From assembly GCA_003153275.1 (NCBI GenBank), contig PLXX01000098.1, forward strand, positions 4,985 through 38,257: a stretch of DNA of 33,273 bases, written 5' to 3'. Under the pieces are notes generated by a model. The model was not told the origin of the DNA. It searched no databases and worked only from the letters and a program-made list of their open reading frames with translations. Each line of letters begins with the position of its first letter. The stretch's first letter is position 1. A program made the position numbers and the translations under genes. Positions 10,839 to 19,912 of this stretch are shown in pieces. This DNA comes from Nitrospiraceae bacterium (GTDB lineage: Bacteria > Nitrospirota > Thermodesulfovibrionia > Thermodesulfovibrionales > UBA6898).

Positions 10839-11055
10839 ATCCTTTTCCTCCTTAGGTAGTCAATTTCTACCTGAGTCTTTAATATGTCTCTAACTTCTTT
10901 TTATCACAATGGGGTCATGCTGTCAACATGAAGTTGCAATGATGATTTCACCTATAGTTTCAATATATAAGAGGACCATGATGCGGTTCGCCACCGGGGG
11001 GCAATGGGTTGCAGCCTCTAAAATCCAGTATCCACAGGTCGATTGCCTTTGGTGG

Positions 11056-11490
11056 CTATTGAATCAGATCTATTGTAAAAGTACTATCGGAAAATTCGTC
11101 TTGCTTCTTTATCAGGAGCCATTCCTTGCTCTTGCCTGACATGCGGACTAAAGCAAACACACCTTTCAGTTTCTTTCCCGCAAAGACTATCTCCAACCGC
11201 TCTGACTCAAGGCTTCCGGCCTTCAACGCATACTCACCGCTGTCCCAGATAAAGACCTTCCCTGCGCCATACTGACCCTGCGGTATCGTCCCCTCAAACC
11301 CTGCATAATCAAGTTCGTGGTCATCGACCATGACTGCCAACCTCTTTTCAGCAGGATTCATGGACGGACCTTTCGGCACGGCCCAGGATTTGAGGACCCC
11401 TTCCATTTCAAGTCTCAGATCAAAATGAAGACGTGTGGCATGATGCTCGTGAACAACAAAGTGCGGCATCCGCTTACCTGACGTCCTCAT
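11056..11490 (-). CDS. Stand-alone LigD-type DNA 3'-phosphoesterase domain protein
   Basis: HFVVHEHHATRLHFDLRLEMEGVLKSWAVPKGPS..., VMVDDHELDYAGFEGTIPQGQYGAGKVFIWDSGEY; typical LigD PE domain without ligase or polymerase domains. Confidence 0.9.
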   Translation of the reverse strand: MRTSGKRMPHFVVHEHHATRLHFDLRLEMEGVLKSWAVPKGPSMNPAEKRLAVMVDDHELDYAGFEGTIPQGQYGAGKVFIWDSGEYALKAGSLESERLEIVFAGKKLKGVFALVRMSGKSKEWLLIKKQDEFSDSTFTIDLIQ

Positions 11491-12322
11491 GTCGTTTTAT
11501 CGATCTCTCAGGTGATGTGATGGTAGGTTGCGGGCCTAACTTATTTAACCGTTCATGGACATACGAAAGCAGAGAAGCATGGACTCGATTGATTGTTTCT
11601 GTCCGGGGAAGCTGTGCAGCCATCCTGTTGAGATAGTCCTGTTCATCCAGCATCCTGATGGCTTCGTTGAAATTGAGGTCATAGGCCCATGACATCAGCA
11701 TTAATTTGAAGTCGTTCATGGTCCTGAGATTTTTCATTGAAGCGGTATGCCTCTGGTCGATATCCAGAATGATCTCATCGGAATACACAGGAAGGTCAGG
11801 TAGTCCCATGCCTGCCTCTGAGACCATATCGGCCTGATCACTCTCGTAGAATCCAAGGAATATCCGCCAGATATCAAGTTTGTCAGCGTCCCGGACCATT
11901 TTCAGAAGCTGCTGGTGGTCCGGGTCTTCAAGGTCCGGCACCGCTAAGGCGTTATGAAACCGGACGGCGTTTATGATTCCTGCCTGTTCATTTTCAGGAA
12001 TATCATCAAGTACCTGCTCATGTCTGAGGACATCTGCCCCGAGCCTGCCGTGGTTCACCGAGATGCTGTCCCTGAAGGTTTTGTACTTCCCATACTGGGG
12101 AAATCTGCCGATATCATGGAAAAGTGCGGCTGCTTCAGCGATCAGGGATTCATTGATGGTAAGAGCCTGGCTCTCGGCAATACGGGTAATGATGCTGCAG
12201 ACATGGCCGGTATGTTCGATCTTTAGATCAATATTCTTCTGCCCTTCTCTGTCGTCCAGAAAAAAAGTCTGCGTGTACTGGTTGAACCATTTCCTGAAAC
12301 GATCAAGGTCCTCCGGTCTCAC
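11474..12322 (-). CDS. HD domain phosphohydrolase
   Basis: AEAAALFHDIGRFPQY (HD), HGRLGADVL; likely GTG start at 12322 (GTGA overlap with moaC stop); the longer ORF to 12406 overlaps moaC. Confidence 0.87.
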   Translation of the reverse strand: MRPEDLDRFRKWFNQYTQTFFLDDREGQKNIDLKIEHTGHVCSIITRIAESQALTINESLIAEAAALFHDIGRFPQYGKYKTFRDSISVNHGRLGADVLRHEQVLDDIPENEQAGIINAVRFHNALAVPDLEDPDHQQLLKMVRDADKLDIWRIFLGFYESDQADMVSEAGMGLPDLPVYSDEIILDIDQRHTASMKNLRTMNDFKLMLMSWAYDLNFNEAIRMLDEQDYLNRMAAQLPRTETINRVHASLLSYVHERLNKLGPQPTITSPERSIKRHEDVR

Positions 12323-12792
12323 CGCTTGAACGTACCGCTTTTTCCCCCGCTTTTTTTCATGAGCATGATATCGGTTATCGTCATCTCCCTGTCGACTGCC
12401 TTGCACATGTCATAGATCGTCAGCGCAGCTGCCGCAACAGCAGTGAGCGCCTCCATCTCGACGCCGGTCTGTCCGGCGATCTTCACCCTCGCCTCAATGA
12501 CGATGCAATGGGTCTTGGTCTTCGGCCTGCAGTCGACCTGCACCGACGTGATATTCAGCGGATGGCACATCGGGATAATGGCTGCAGTCTTCTTGGCAGC
12601 CATTATCCCTGCGATTCGCGCAACGCCAAGCACATCGCCTTTTTCTATATTATTGATCTGGATCAGCCTGAAGGTCTCTTTCTTCATCAGGACTGTCCCT
12701 TGCGCAACTGCCTCGCGCAAGGTCGATGCCTTGTCAGATACATCCACCATCCGCGCATTGCCCTTTTTGTCAACATGCGTCAGTTGTTTCAT
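12319..12792 (-). CDS. moaC: Cyclic pyranopterin monophosphate synthase
   Basis: MKQLTHVDKKGNARMVDVSDKASTLREAVAQG..., IPMCHPLNITSV, GVEMEALTAVAAAALTIYDMCKAVDREM. Start at 12792 fits the family N-terminus. Confidence 0.95.
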   Translation of the reverse strand: MKQLTHVDKKGNARMVDVSDKASTLREAVAQGTVLMKKETFRLIQINNIEKGDVLGVARIAGIMAAKKTAAIIPMCHPLNITSVQVDCRPKTKTHCIVIEARVKIAGQTGVEMEALTAVAAAALTIYDMCKAVDREMTITDIMLMKKSGGKSGTFKR

Positions 12793-12878
12793 CCGCCACT
12801 CCCGGACTTGCACCGTTCGGTGACTGCGGTCCTGAGATAGTCGATCGCCCTGAGGAACCCATGCGTGGGGGTGATCAT
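12789..12878 (-). pseudogene. 29-codon MoaA-like mini-ORF (N-terminal remnant), coupled to cpoB and moaC
   Basis: Translates as MITPTHGFLRAIDYLRTAVTERCKSGSGG*; IDYLRxxVTxRC matches the conserved MoaA N-terminus. ATGA overlaps at both ends. Confidence 0.6.
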
Positions 12879-13801
12879 TTTTTCCTGACCGGTTTTTTAT
12901 CAAACTCCGCCAGCCTTTTTTTGGCAAGGGCCGCATCTTTAGAATCAGGGAACTTCTGAATCAGCTTCTCCAGAATCACCCGGGCAGTCTTTTTGTCTCC
13001 GATCTCGGCAAAGGCAAACCCCTGTTTTAAAAGGGCCCCGCTCGTCTTCTCGGTCTCAGGATATTTTTTGAGAAGAGTTTCATAGGCGAGGATAGCGCTC
13101 TCGTAATCTTTCTCGGCGTAATATGTTTCACCGATCCAGAACTGCGCATTGCCTGACAACCTGTGTTTTGGCGAGTCCTTTATAAAGGCGTCAAACTTTA
13201 CCCGTGCTTCCTTATATTTTTTGTCCCTGAAAAGCTGATAGGCGGAATCATACAGTTTGGTATGGTCCTCAACTGCACCTTTTTTGTCCTTATCTTTATC
13301 AACGGCATTCTCGACCGGGGTATCCTCAGGCTTCACCTCTTCAGGACGGGAGTCCTTGTCGGCAAGCGTCTTTTCCGTCTCTGCCGGGGGTCGGTTCTTT
13401 ACCGATTCTTCGAGTGAAGCAAGTTTATCTTTCAGGGTCCTGACCTGGATTTCAATACCACCTATCTGGGCTTTCAGCAGGTCCTTCTCCGCGGTCGAAT
13501 CCTTAAGAATCTTCTCCTGGTAATATCTGCTTTCCTCAAACCTGCCTCTCAGTTCTTGCAGGCCGCTCGTGTTTTCCGAGATCCTGGCGTTCAACTCTCC
13601 CTGGCTGTCGCGGAGCGCACTGAAGGATTCCTCATTGACAACCCTGGCGGTTCGCTCCCTGAGGCCGTCAAGCTCTTTTTTGGCCTGGAGCGTGTCTCGC
13701 TTGAGATTATCAACATCGCGACTGAGCATGTCCATATCACTGTTCGTTGCACAGGCGGCACATGTCAGAAGGAATAATAATCCGGCGATGACTCTTATCA
13801 T
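12875..13801 (-). CDS. cpoB: Tol-Pal system coordinator (YbgF/CpoB)
   Basis: Signal peptide MIRVIAGLLFLLTCAACA, coiled coil, then C-terminal TPR (LYDSAYQLFRDKKYKEARVKFDAFIKDSPKH...); downstream of pal. Confidence 0.9.
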   Translation of the reverse strand: MIRVIAGLLFLLTCAACATNSDMDMLSRDVDNLKRDTLQAKKELDGLRERTARVVNEESFSALRDSQGELNARISENTSGLQELRGRFEESRYYQEKILKDSTAEKDLLKAQIGGIEIQVRTLKDKLASLEESVKNRPPAETEKTLADKDSRPEEVKPEDTPVENAVDKDKDKKGAVEDHTKLYDSAYQLFRDKKYKEARVKFDAFIKDSPKHRLSGNAQFWIGETYYAEKDYESAILAYETLLKKYPETEKTSGALLKQGFAFAEIGDKKTARVILEKLIQKFPDSKDAALAKKRLAEFDKKPVRKK

Positions 13802-13803
13802 AG

Positions 13804-14367
13804 TTATTTGCCTGCCTTTGTCAGGACAACAAAATGTGCCCGACGGTTTTTTGCCCAGCATTCCTCAGTCTGCTCCCGGCAAAGAGGTTTTTCCTCACCA
13901 TAACTGATGACATCGATTTTTGATGACGGGACCCCGAGGGCCACTAGGGCATCGCGGACAGCTTTTGCCCTCCGGTCGCCGAGTGCAAGGTTGTATTCGT
14001 TCGTTCCCCTCTCATCGCAGTGACCCTCGACTGAAAGACGCGCTCCGGTATTCTTTGTCATCCATGATGCAATCGATTTCAGCGTAGGCTGGTAATTTTC
14101 CTTAACGTCGTATTTATCGTAATCGAAAAACAGGTCCTTGAAGATACCTTCCAGCTCAGAGACCGAGAGCGTGGAGGCATCTTTTGAATCAATAGATTCG
14201 ATCTTTGTTGGGACCTGCTTGTCGGCGACATTGTCGGCGGTATCCTTCTGTGCCTTGTCCCCTTCTGACTGCTTTTGCTGCTGATCGTCCGGCTTGGTTA
14301 CCTCTTTCTTGGCGCAGCCCGCTGCCACCAACGCCAGCAACAGTAAAATGATTACATACCTTTTCAT
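13804..14367 (-). CDS. pal: Peptidoglycan-associated lipoprotein
   Basis: Lipobox LVAAGC; OmpA-like LSVEGHCDERGTNEYNLALGDRRAKAVRDALVALGV. Confidence 0.95.
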   Translation of the reverse strand: MKRYVIILLLLALVAAGCAKKEVTKPDDQQQKQSEGDKAQKDTADNVADKQVPTKIESIDSKDASTLSVSELEGIFKDLFFDYDKYDVKENYQPTLKSIASWMTKNTGARLSVEGHCDERGTNEYNLALGDRRAKAVRDALVALGVPSSKIDVISYGEEKPLCREQTEECWAKNRRAHFVVLTKAGK

Positions 14368-14388
14368 GAAAACCTCCCGTAAAAAAAT

Positions 14389-15681
14389 TTAATTGGGGGA
14401 CCATCTTGGACCAAAGGCCTTCAGGTCTCCCGGTGTTATTCTTTTCTGGGCCTCTCCGTCGGCCCGCATGATATAAACAGCCTTTTTCCTGTCACGGTCT
14501 GATATAAAGGAGAGATACCGTCCATCAGGAGAAAAGGACGGGTCTTCGTTATTGCCCTGGTCGGTAAGCCTCAGGAGCTCTGACCCATCCGGCTTGACAA
14601 TAAAGATCTGATTTTTTCCGCCATGTCTGCCGGAAAAGGTTATCCTGTCCCCCAGGGGTGACCACCCCGGCGAGGTATTATAGTTGCCTTCAAAGGTTAT
14701 TCGCCGGATGTCTCCTCCATCAGCCCTCATAACATAAATCTGGGGAGACCCTCCCCGGTCTGAAACAAATGCTATGAAGTTCCCATCCGGTGAAACCGCA
14801 GGAGAGACGTTGATCCCGCGCGTTCCGGTGATTTTTTTGAGGGTGCCGTTGTCGAGCTGATACGAATAAATATCCGGGGTTCCTTCTTTTGATGATGAGA
14901 AGACAAACATGTTGGCGTTTGGGAAAAAATCTCCAGCCATGTTGATCCCCTTGGCAGAAAAGACCCTTTTTTCAGTCATTTTCAGAAAGTCTAACAAATA
15001 TATGCCCCATTGTCTACCACGCTCTGAGGAGTAGATGATCTTTGTTCCGTCAGCTGACCAGTGCGGCGTGAGCATCAATTCTCCTTTCAGCCCCAGTTTC
15101 CGCGGCCGATGCCCATCCCAGTCCATGACGTACATTCCCTTTTCCCCTGCGTCCTCGCCGACAAAAACAATTCTCGTCCGGAAGATGCCCTGCCTGCCGG
15201 TCAACGCCTGGTAGATATCGTTGGCGATGCTGTGGCCCAGTTGTCTGGAGAGATCCTTTTCTGCCTGATACTGTTTATTGAGGATCTCTTTGCCGTCTGC
15301 GGTGTCGTAAAGGATTATGGATACAGACAGGTTTTTGTCTCCTGATACAGATCCCTTGACGACCGCCTCTATCCCAAGCGGCAGCCAGTTCTTCTGGTTG
15401 AACGGCTGTGACGCTGATTCTATATATGAAGACTTGTCTATGTACATAAAGAGACCCGTAAACCCTACATCATCCCTTATGACCTCTGAGATCTCATGCC
15501 CTTGCGGTCCCTGCAGATCAAAGATCGCCAGCGGCAGCTTTTTTATGGAAGGTGATGTAATGTCGATGTAGATCTTTGCCAAGGCAAACGACGGCAGCAG
15601 GAGTGAGGCCAGCATGAGTGTGACTATGAGTACGAATATCAACCGTGAGACGACTCTTTTTGAGCGCTGCTCGGTGTTCAT
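14389..15681 (-). CDS. tolB: Tol-Pal system translocation protein TolB
   Basis: Signal peptide, TolB N-domain, repeated WD40-like PD40 motifs (SPDGNFIAFVSDRGGSPQIYVM, SPDGRYLSFISDRD). Confidence 0.95.
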   Translation of the reverse strand: MNTEQRSKRVVSRLIFVLIVTLMLASLLLPSFALAKIYIDITSPSIKKLPLAIFDLQGPQGHEISEVIRDDVGFTGLFMYIDKSSYIESASQPFNQKNWLPLGIEAVVKGSVSGDKNLSVSIILYDTADGKEILNKQYQAEKDLSRQLGHSIANDIYQALTGRQGIFRTRIVFVGEDAGEKGMYVMDWDGHRPRKLGLKGELMLTPHWSADGTKIIYSSERGRQWGIYLLDFLKMTEKRVFSAKGINMAGDFFPNANMFVFSSSKEGTPDIYSYQLDNGTLKKITGTRGINVSPAVSPDGNFIAFVSDRGGSPQIYVMRADGGDIRRITFEGNYNTSPGWSPLGDRITFSGRHGGKNQIFIVKPDGSELLRLTDQGNNEDPSFSPDGRYLSFISDRDRKKAVYIMRADGEAQKRITPGDLKAFGPRWSPN

Positions 15682-16379
15682 GGCGTGAACCTGATTCCCA
15701 ATTCCATTTCGTATGGCGGGGGTGTAACCGGTGATGCAAGTTCAATTGCCTTGAGCACCGACTTGTCAAAAATCCGGTCGCCTGATTTCTTTTCAATCTC
15801 CTGGATCCTGATCACACCATCTTTGGAAATCTTGACAGAAACAACAGTCTCGTGATTTCTGCTGATCGTGTCAGGATATGACCATTGCTTCTGTATCTCA
15901 CTCCTTACCCTGTCGGCATATGTCAGCTCTTCACCCTGGCCTGTACCCTTTTTCTCGCCCCCGCTCTGCGCCCCGGTTTTTACCGACGTCTTTACTACTG
16001 CCCGCGGTTGGTCACTCCCCTTTACCGAAAGCATTGCTTTTTTTAAGTTGGCGAGTTTCTCGAGTTTCTTTTTTGCGTCCAGCGCATGAATGGAATCTTC
16101 GAGCCGCTTCCGGTCTGACTTTGTATCGTGCGGGACTTTCTCTATAGTCCTGGTCATTTCAGCTGCCTTGGGTATTGCTGCAGGTTCAGGAGATTCGGCC
16201 TGACTTTTTTTTGCAGCTGGCTCTGATACGCTGCCTCCCGGAGAAACGAGATTAACAACATACGGCGACGGCATAGTCATCCGGCTGGAATTCTTCAGGA
16301 CGACCAAAGTTATAAGGAAGAGTGTTGCGTGCAGAGCGGCTGAAACAGCAGTTGTCTTCTGGAGGCTCGGCCCCTTCAT
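15678..16379 (-). CDS. tolA: TolA / TonB C-terminal-like protein
   Basis: N-terminal TM helix, charged linker, C-terminal YADRVRSEIQKQWSYPDTI...VVSVKISKDGVI...FDKSVLKAIELASPVTPPPY; position in tol operon. Confidence 0.87.
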   Translation of the reverse strand: MKGPSLQKTTAVSAALHATLFLITLVVLKNSSRMTMPSPYVVNLVSPGGSVSEPAAKKSQAESPEPAAIPKAAEMTRTIEKVPHDTKSDRKRLEDSIHALDAKKKLEKLANLKKAMLSVKGSDQPRAVVKTSVKTGAQSGGEKKGTGQGEELTYADRVRSEIQKQWSYPDTISRNHETVVSVKISKDGVIRIQEIEKKSGDRIFDKSVLKAIELASPVTPPPYEMELGIRFTP

Positions 16380-16777
16380 CTTAGTTCGAGCTTTGGTTCG
16401 GTGATCATGCCCAGCTTTTCAATGCCTGCGTCTTTAATCTCCCCCATAACCTCAACCACCAGTCCGTAAGGAACGTCCTTGTCTGCCTTGAGAAAGACAT
16501 TCGGATTGACCTTGCTCATCGCCTTAAGCTTGCTGTGCATTTCAGCGATGGATACGTTTGTGTCATTCATTGAAAGTGTACGGTCTTTTTTCAGGACAAG
16601 CGTGATCCGCTCTTCAGGCGACAGTTCCTTGCCCTTTGCCCTGGGGAGGTTCACATCGACTCCCTGCTGCATAAGCGGTGCGGTCACCATGAAGATAACG
16701 AGCATGACCAGCATGACATCAACGAGCGGTGTTACGTTAATTTCCGAGAGGACGTTCCGGTCCCGGCCTGCTTTCAA
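16376..16777 (-). CDS. tolR: ExbD/TolR family protein
   Basis: SEINVTPLVDVMLVMLVIFMVTAPLMQQGVDVNLP. Confidence 0.94.
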   Translation of the reverse strand: MKAGRDRNVLSEINVTPLVDVMLVMLVIFMVTAPLMQQGVDVNLPRAKGKELSPEERITLVLKKDRTLSMNDTNVSIAEMHSKLKAMSKVNPNVFLKADKDVPYGLVVEVMGEIKDAGIEKLGMITEPKLELR

Positions 16778-17403
16778 TTATTCGCTCCCCTGAAGAGCTC
16801 CAGAAGATCCTCGGAGAAGTCCTCCATTTCGATGATCATCTGCCTGGCCTTGCTGAGATAGTAGTTGTAAGCGATGACCGCCGGGATGGCCGCTGCAAGG
16901 CCGACCGCTGTCGCAATGAGCGCCTCGGCAATGCCCGGGGCGACAACAGCAAGCGATGCCGACCCTGCAGTCCCGATGCCGTGGAAGGAATTCATGATCC
17001 CCCAGACCGTTCCGAAGAGACCGATAAAAGGCGATGTCGACCCCGTTGTTGCAAGGAAGTTGAGATACTTCTCCAGTTTTACCGATTCAAGTGTCTCATA
17101 ACGCCTGAGTTGGCGCTTGACCTCTCCTGTGTCGCGGTGCGTATCGTCGGAATAGACCGATTTGAAGACGTTGGCAATAGGGCTCAGCGACATGTTTTTT
17201 GTTATCCTGAAAAGATTTTTTGGATCACGGCTTGAGTGGTATGCGCGCTGAAATTGCATAGATTCCCTGTTGGCCCTGGCAAAATACCGTTGCTTGAAGA
17301 ATATGATTGCCCATGAAACAACCGAAAAGAACAGGAGAATGAGGAGCACGCCTTTGACAACGATCCCTGCATTAAGTATCAACTGAAGAACGGAATTATT
17401 CAT
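16774..17403 (-). CDS. tolQ: MotA/TolQ/ExbB proton channel protein
   Basis: FLATTGSTSPFIGLFGTVWGIMNSF..., VAPGIAEALIATAVGLAAAIPAVIAYNYY. Confidence 0.95.
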   Translation of the reverse strand: MNNSVLQLILNAGIVVKGVLLILLFFSVVSWAIIFFKQRYFARANRESMQFQRAYHSSRDPKNLFRITKNMSLSPIANVFKSVYSDDTHRDTGEVKRQLRRYETLESVKLEKYLNFLATTGSTSPFIGLFGTVWGIMNSFHGIGTAGSASLAVVAPGIAEALIATAVGLAAAIPAVIAYNYYLSKARQMIIEMEDFSEDLLELFRGANN

Positions 17404-17567
17404 ATTAGCATCCTCTTAACCGCCTTGAATTTAAATGATTTTCTGCAAAAAGTCAAATTAACTTTTTTTACTTATCATGCACAGCATCGAGCATAACCGT
17501 ATTGACTGTTTATTATATAATAATTGGCTGAATAAAATATTTTTCTGCTATAATAAGCGCCAAATCC

Positions 17568-17657
17568 GGAGAGGTGGCTGAGCGGTTGAAGGCGACGGTC
17601 TTGAAAATCGTTGTAGGGGTAACTCTACCGTGAGTTCGAATCTCACCCTCTCCGCCA
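17568..17657 (+). tRNA. tRNA-Ser (anticodon UGA), CCA encoded
   Basis: GGAGAGG acceptor pairs with CCTCTCC, discriminator G then CCA; anticodon loop CTTGAAA; long variable arm; T-loop GAGTTCGAATCTC. Confidence 0.95.
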
Positions 17658-17692
17658 CTTAACTTATTGATATTATTACATAGTACCTGTGG

Positions 17693-17761
17693 AATTAAGC
17701 ATAACATTGCGTTAACGCAATGTTATGCTTAATTGTTAGAAACGCAATGTTATGCTTAATT
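17693..17761. repeat. 42-bp perfect palindrome plus a third copy of the 21-bp arm
   Basis: AATTAAGCATAACATTGCGTT|AACGCAATGTTATGCTTAATT (17693-17734), GTTAGA, then AACGCAATGTTATGCTTAATT again (17741-17761). Confidence 0.97.
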
Positions 17762-18093
17762 TTCTGAAGCATTTCTCTCATTATTCTATATCATTGAGCA
17801 TGAATAATGGGCCTCTCTTATTAGCGGGTCGGCATATCAGTTCTGGGAAGAATTTCTACCTAAACCCAAAATCTTATATAAGAGGTCAGTCGGCATTATT
17901 GGTTTGCCGGCCGCAACCTCGAAATTCTCCTGAGTTAATGGCAAGGGGAGTTCTGGCACCCCATAAAGACAGTGATCATTTTGTTGCTGAAACCAAAGAC
18001 CAGCTCAAAAGGTTGCTTGATCTCGCTGTTATTGATAGCTTTGAGGTCACAGGAAAACTAAGGAGCAGGAAGATATTGTGGACTCGGGAATAA
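17752..18093 (+). CDS. Hypothetical protein (uncertain; start lies in the repeat)
   Basis: 113-codon open frame; no recognised domain. Confidence 0.3.
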   Translation: MLNFLKHFSHYSISLSMNNGPLLLAGRHISSGKNFYLNPKSYIRGQSALLVCRPQPRNSPELMARGVLAPHKDSDHFVAETKDQLKRLLDLAVIDSFEVTGKLRSRKILWTRE

Positions 18094-18280
18094 TGTATCG
18101 GGGAATTATCGGGGAAAATTCCTTTGCAAAGTGGCTCTGGCATTGGGTTTCTGACTCCTATAGTAATATATAGTTATATAGTAACTATATGGGTCAACGT
18201 GCCTGACGCTACGCTGCACGTTTCCCCTGTTTGTGATTAGTAAAGATTACATGCCAGCGTTTTAGCACTCAATAAGTTTA

Positions 18281-18499
18281 TCACTCATCACTCTTATAGA
18301 ATCTATGGCTTGCCCCGAAAACTTCCCAGAATTTTGCTGCGATTTTTTTTGAAACAGGCTTGAAAATGATCCATAGAGATTCAGGAAGTTTTCTATCTGC
18401 GGTCAGGAAAAGTTCTACAGGGTCTCAAAATTTTTCAAGGGGATCATCTTTGGAAAGCATCATGAAAGTATTGTGATTTTTGGTTTGTGCGGTGTCCAT
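18281..18499 (-). pseudogene. Small ORF interrupted by in-frame TGA (18425-18427)
   Basis: MDTAQTKNHNTFMMLSKDDPLEKF[TGA]DPVELFLTADRKLPESLWIIFKPVSKKIAAKFWEVFGASHRFYKSDE*; protein-like on both sides of the TGA. Confidence 0.35.
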
Positions 18500-18647
18500 A
18501 CCTCATACCCCGCATGTAACTAAAATATCGGAATAGGATAGGGAACATTTCTACCCCACCCTCCCAAAAAAATATGTCAAAAATATAGTGGTTTATTTAT
18601 TTGCCATGTCTCACCTTAAACAACGATAATAGATTTATTTCGATATC

Positions 18648-18977
18648 ATGCCAGCTATAATATTCTCTATGACCCCAAGGGAATTTGCTGAAGCAATTTT
18701 TAGGATGCATGAAATCCTGCAAAGCATTTTTCCTGTCGGCTCTGCGGTGCCTCCCTGTAACGGGCAATGCAAGGGGATCGCTGAGGATAACTACCTCAAC
18801 CTCTGTCCTGACTGCTATGAAGCCCTCATGGAGCAGCTACAGGCTCTCCAGGACTCTGTCGTAGGGAAGGAATTCAGCTTGCTTCTTGATAAGCTCAAGG
18901 AAGCTCCGCAAAATGACAATGGGGAACTTGCAGGTGTTTTGGCTATTTTCAAGATGGGGAGCAAAGTAGCTCATTAA
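18648..18977 (+). CDS. Hypothetical protein with two CxxxC/CxxC motifs
   Basis: 109 aa; CNGQCKGIAEDNYLNLCPDC. Confidence 0.6.
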   Translation: MPAIIFSMTPREFAEAIFRMHEILQSIFPVGSAVPPCNGQCKGIAEDNYLNLCPDCYEALMEQLQALQDSVVGKEFSLLLDKLKEAPQNDNGELAGVLAIFKMGSKVAH

Positions 18978-18983
18978 TCGACT

Positions 18984-19238
18984 ATGGACAATGCAACACT
19001 CATAGGATTAGCAGCAGGTACTTTAACTACCATCTCTTTTTTGCCCCAGGTTATCAAAACATGGAAATCAAAATCAACTAAAGATATTTCAATAGGTATG
19101 TATGCTGCTCTGAGTGTCGGACTGTTATTGTGGATTTTCTACGGCTTATCTATAGATTCGATGCCTGTAATTATTACAAATACCGTCAGCTTGATTCTGA
19201 CGGTTCTGGTTTTGCTTTTGAAGATAAAGTATGGCTGA
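18984..19238 (+). CDS. SemiSWEET / PQ-loop (MtN3-like) small transporter
   Basis: 84 aa, three TM helices, GTLTTISFLPQVIKTWKSKSTKDISIGMYAALSVGLLLWIFYGL. Confidence 0.9.
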   Translation: MDNATLIGLAAGTLTTISFLPQVIKTWKSKSTKDISIGMYAALSVGLLLWIFYGLSIDSMPVIITNTVSLILTVLVLLLKIKYG

Positions 19239-19912
19239 CAAAATAATTATATCCATCTTTTGACAAACTCTCTGATTATGCTAACGAGAACTCTGAAGAT
19301 ATTCTGGCGTGGCAAATCCACTGAGGGGTACACCCTTATGAAACTATCCTTTGTTATCTCACAACTTTTTCGACCCATAGGTTGATTATACCAGCCTTGT
19401 GAATTTCTGGACATAGGTTGCGGTGGTCTCTACAGATTTAATTTTATTAATTTGACAAGCTGGCAAAAAAGGAGTAAATTGAAATTAGAAGACACGCCCT
19501 CCAAGTGGTGGTCTTGCTCTTCTCTTTCTCAGCAGAAAGGTTATGACTCATAAGACGTAAGTACAGATGTAAAAGTCCCATGCTGTATGTCTCAAGATGC
19601 AGAACCGCTGAGGATTGAGAAAGAGCAAACACCGCTTTTTAAGCTGAAAGAAGTCAGTGCCTTGGTAAGGGTTTAAGCTTAGAACCAATACGAGTTCGGG
19701 AGCGGTAGCAGGTTGTGGTGAGCAAGCCTCCAAAAGCGAGGAGGAAGCCTAAGCATCTGCCGAAGCACCCACTTTTAAAAAAGTCTATGCATACCCAAAC
19801 CCCAAGGCATTGGACTTCTTTTTTTATTGCCTCATATTTAAAGCACTGAAGGCATTTCTCCGTAAAATAACAGGCAGGTCATTGGAATCAGGATAGACCT
19901 GCCCATTATGGT

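Noticed and set aside
17513-17707. Minus-strand ORF MLCLIPQVLCNNINKLSGGEGEIRTHGRVTPTTIFKTVAFNRSATSPDLA...
   Set aside because: Antisense translation of the tRNA-Ser gene; a well-known spurious annotation type.
17693-17761. Integron attC site
   Set aside because: GTTATGC/GCATAAC-like ends are suggestive, but the palindrome is perfect and short and lacks the R-L-L-R imperfect attC architecture; no integrase seen.
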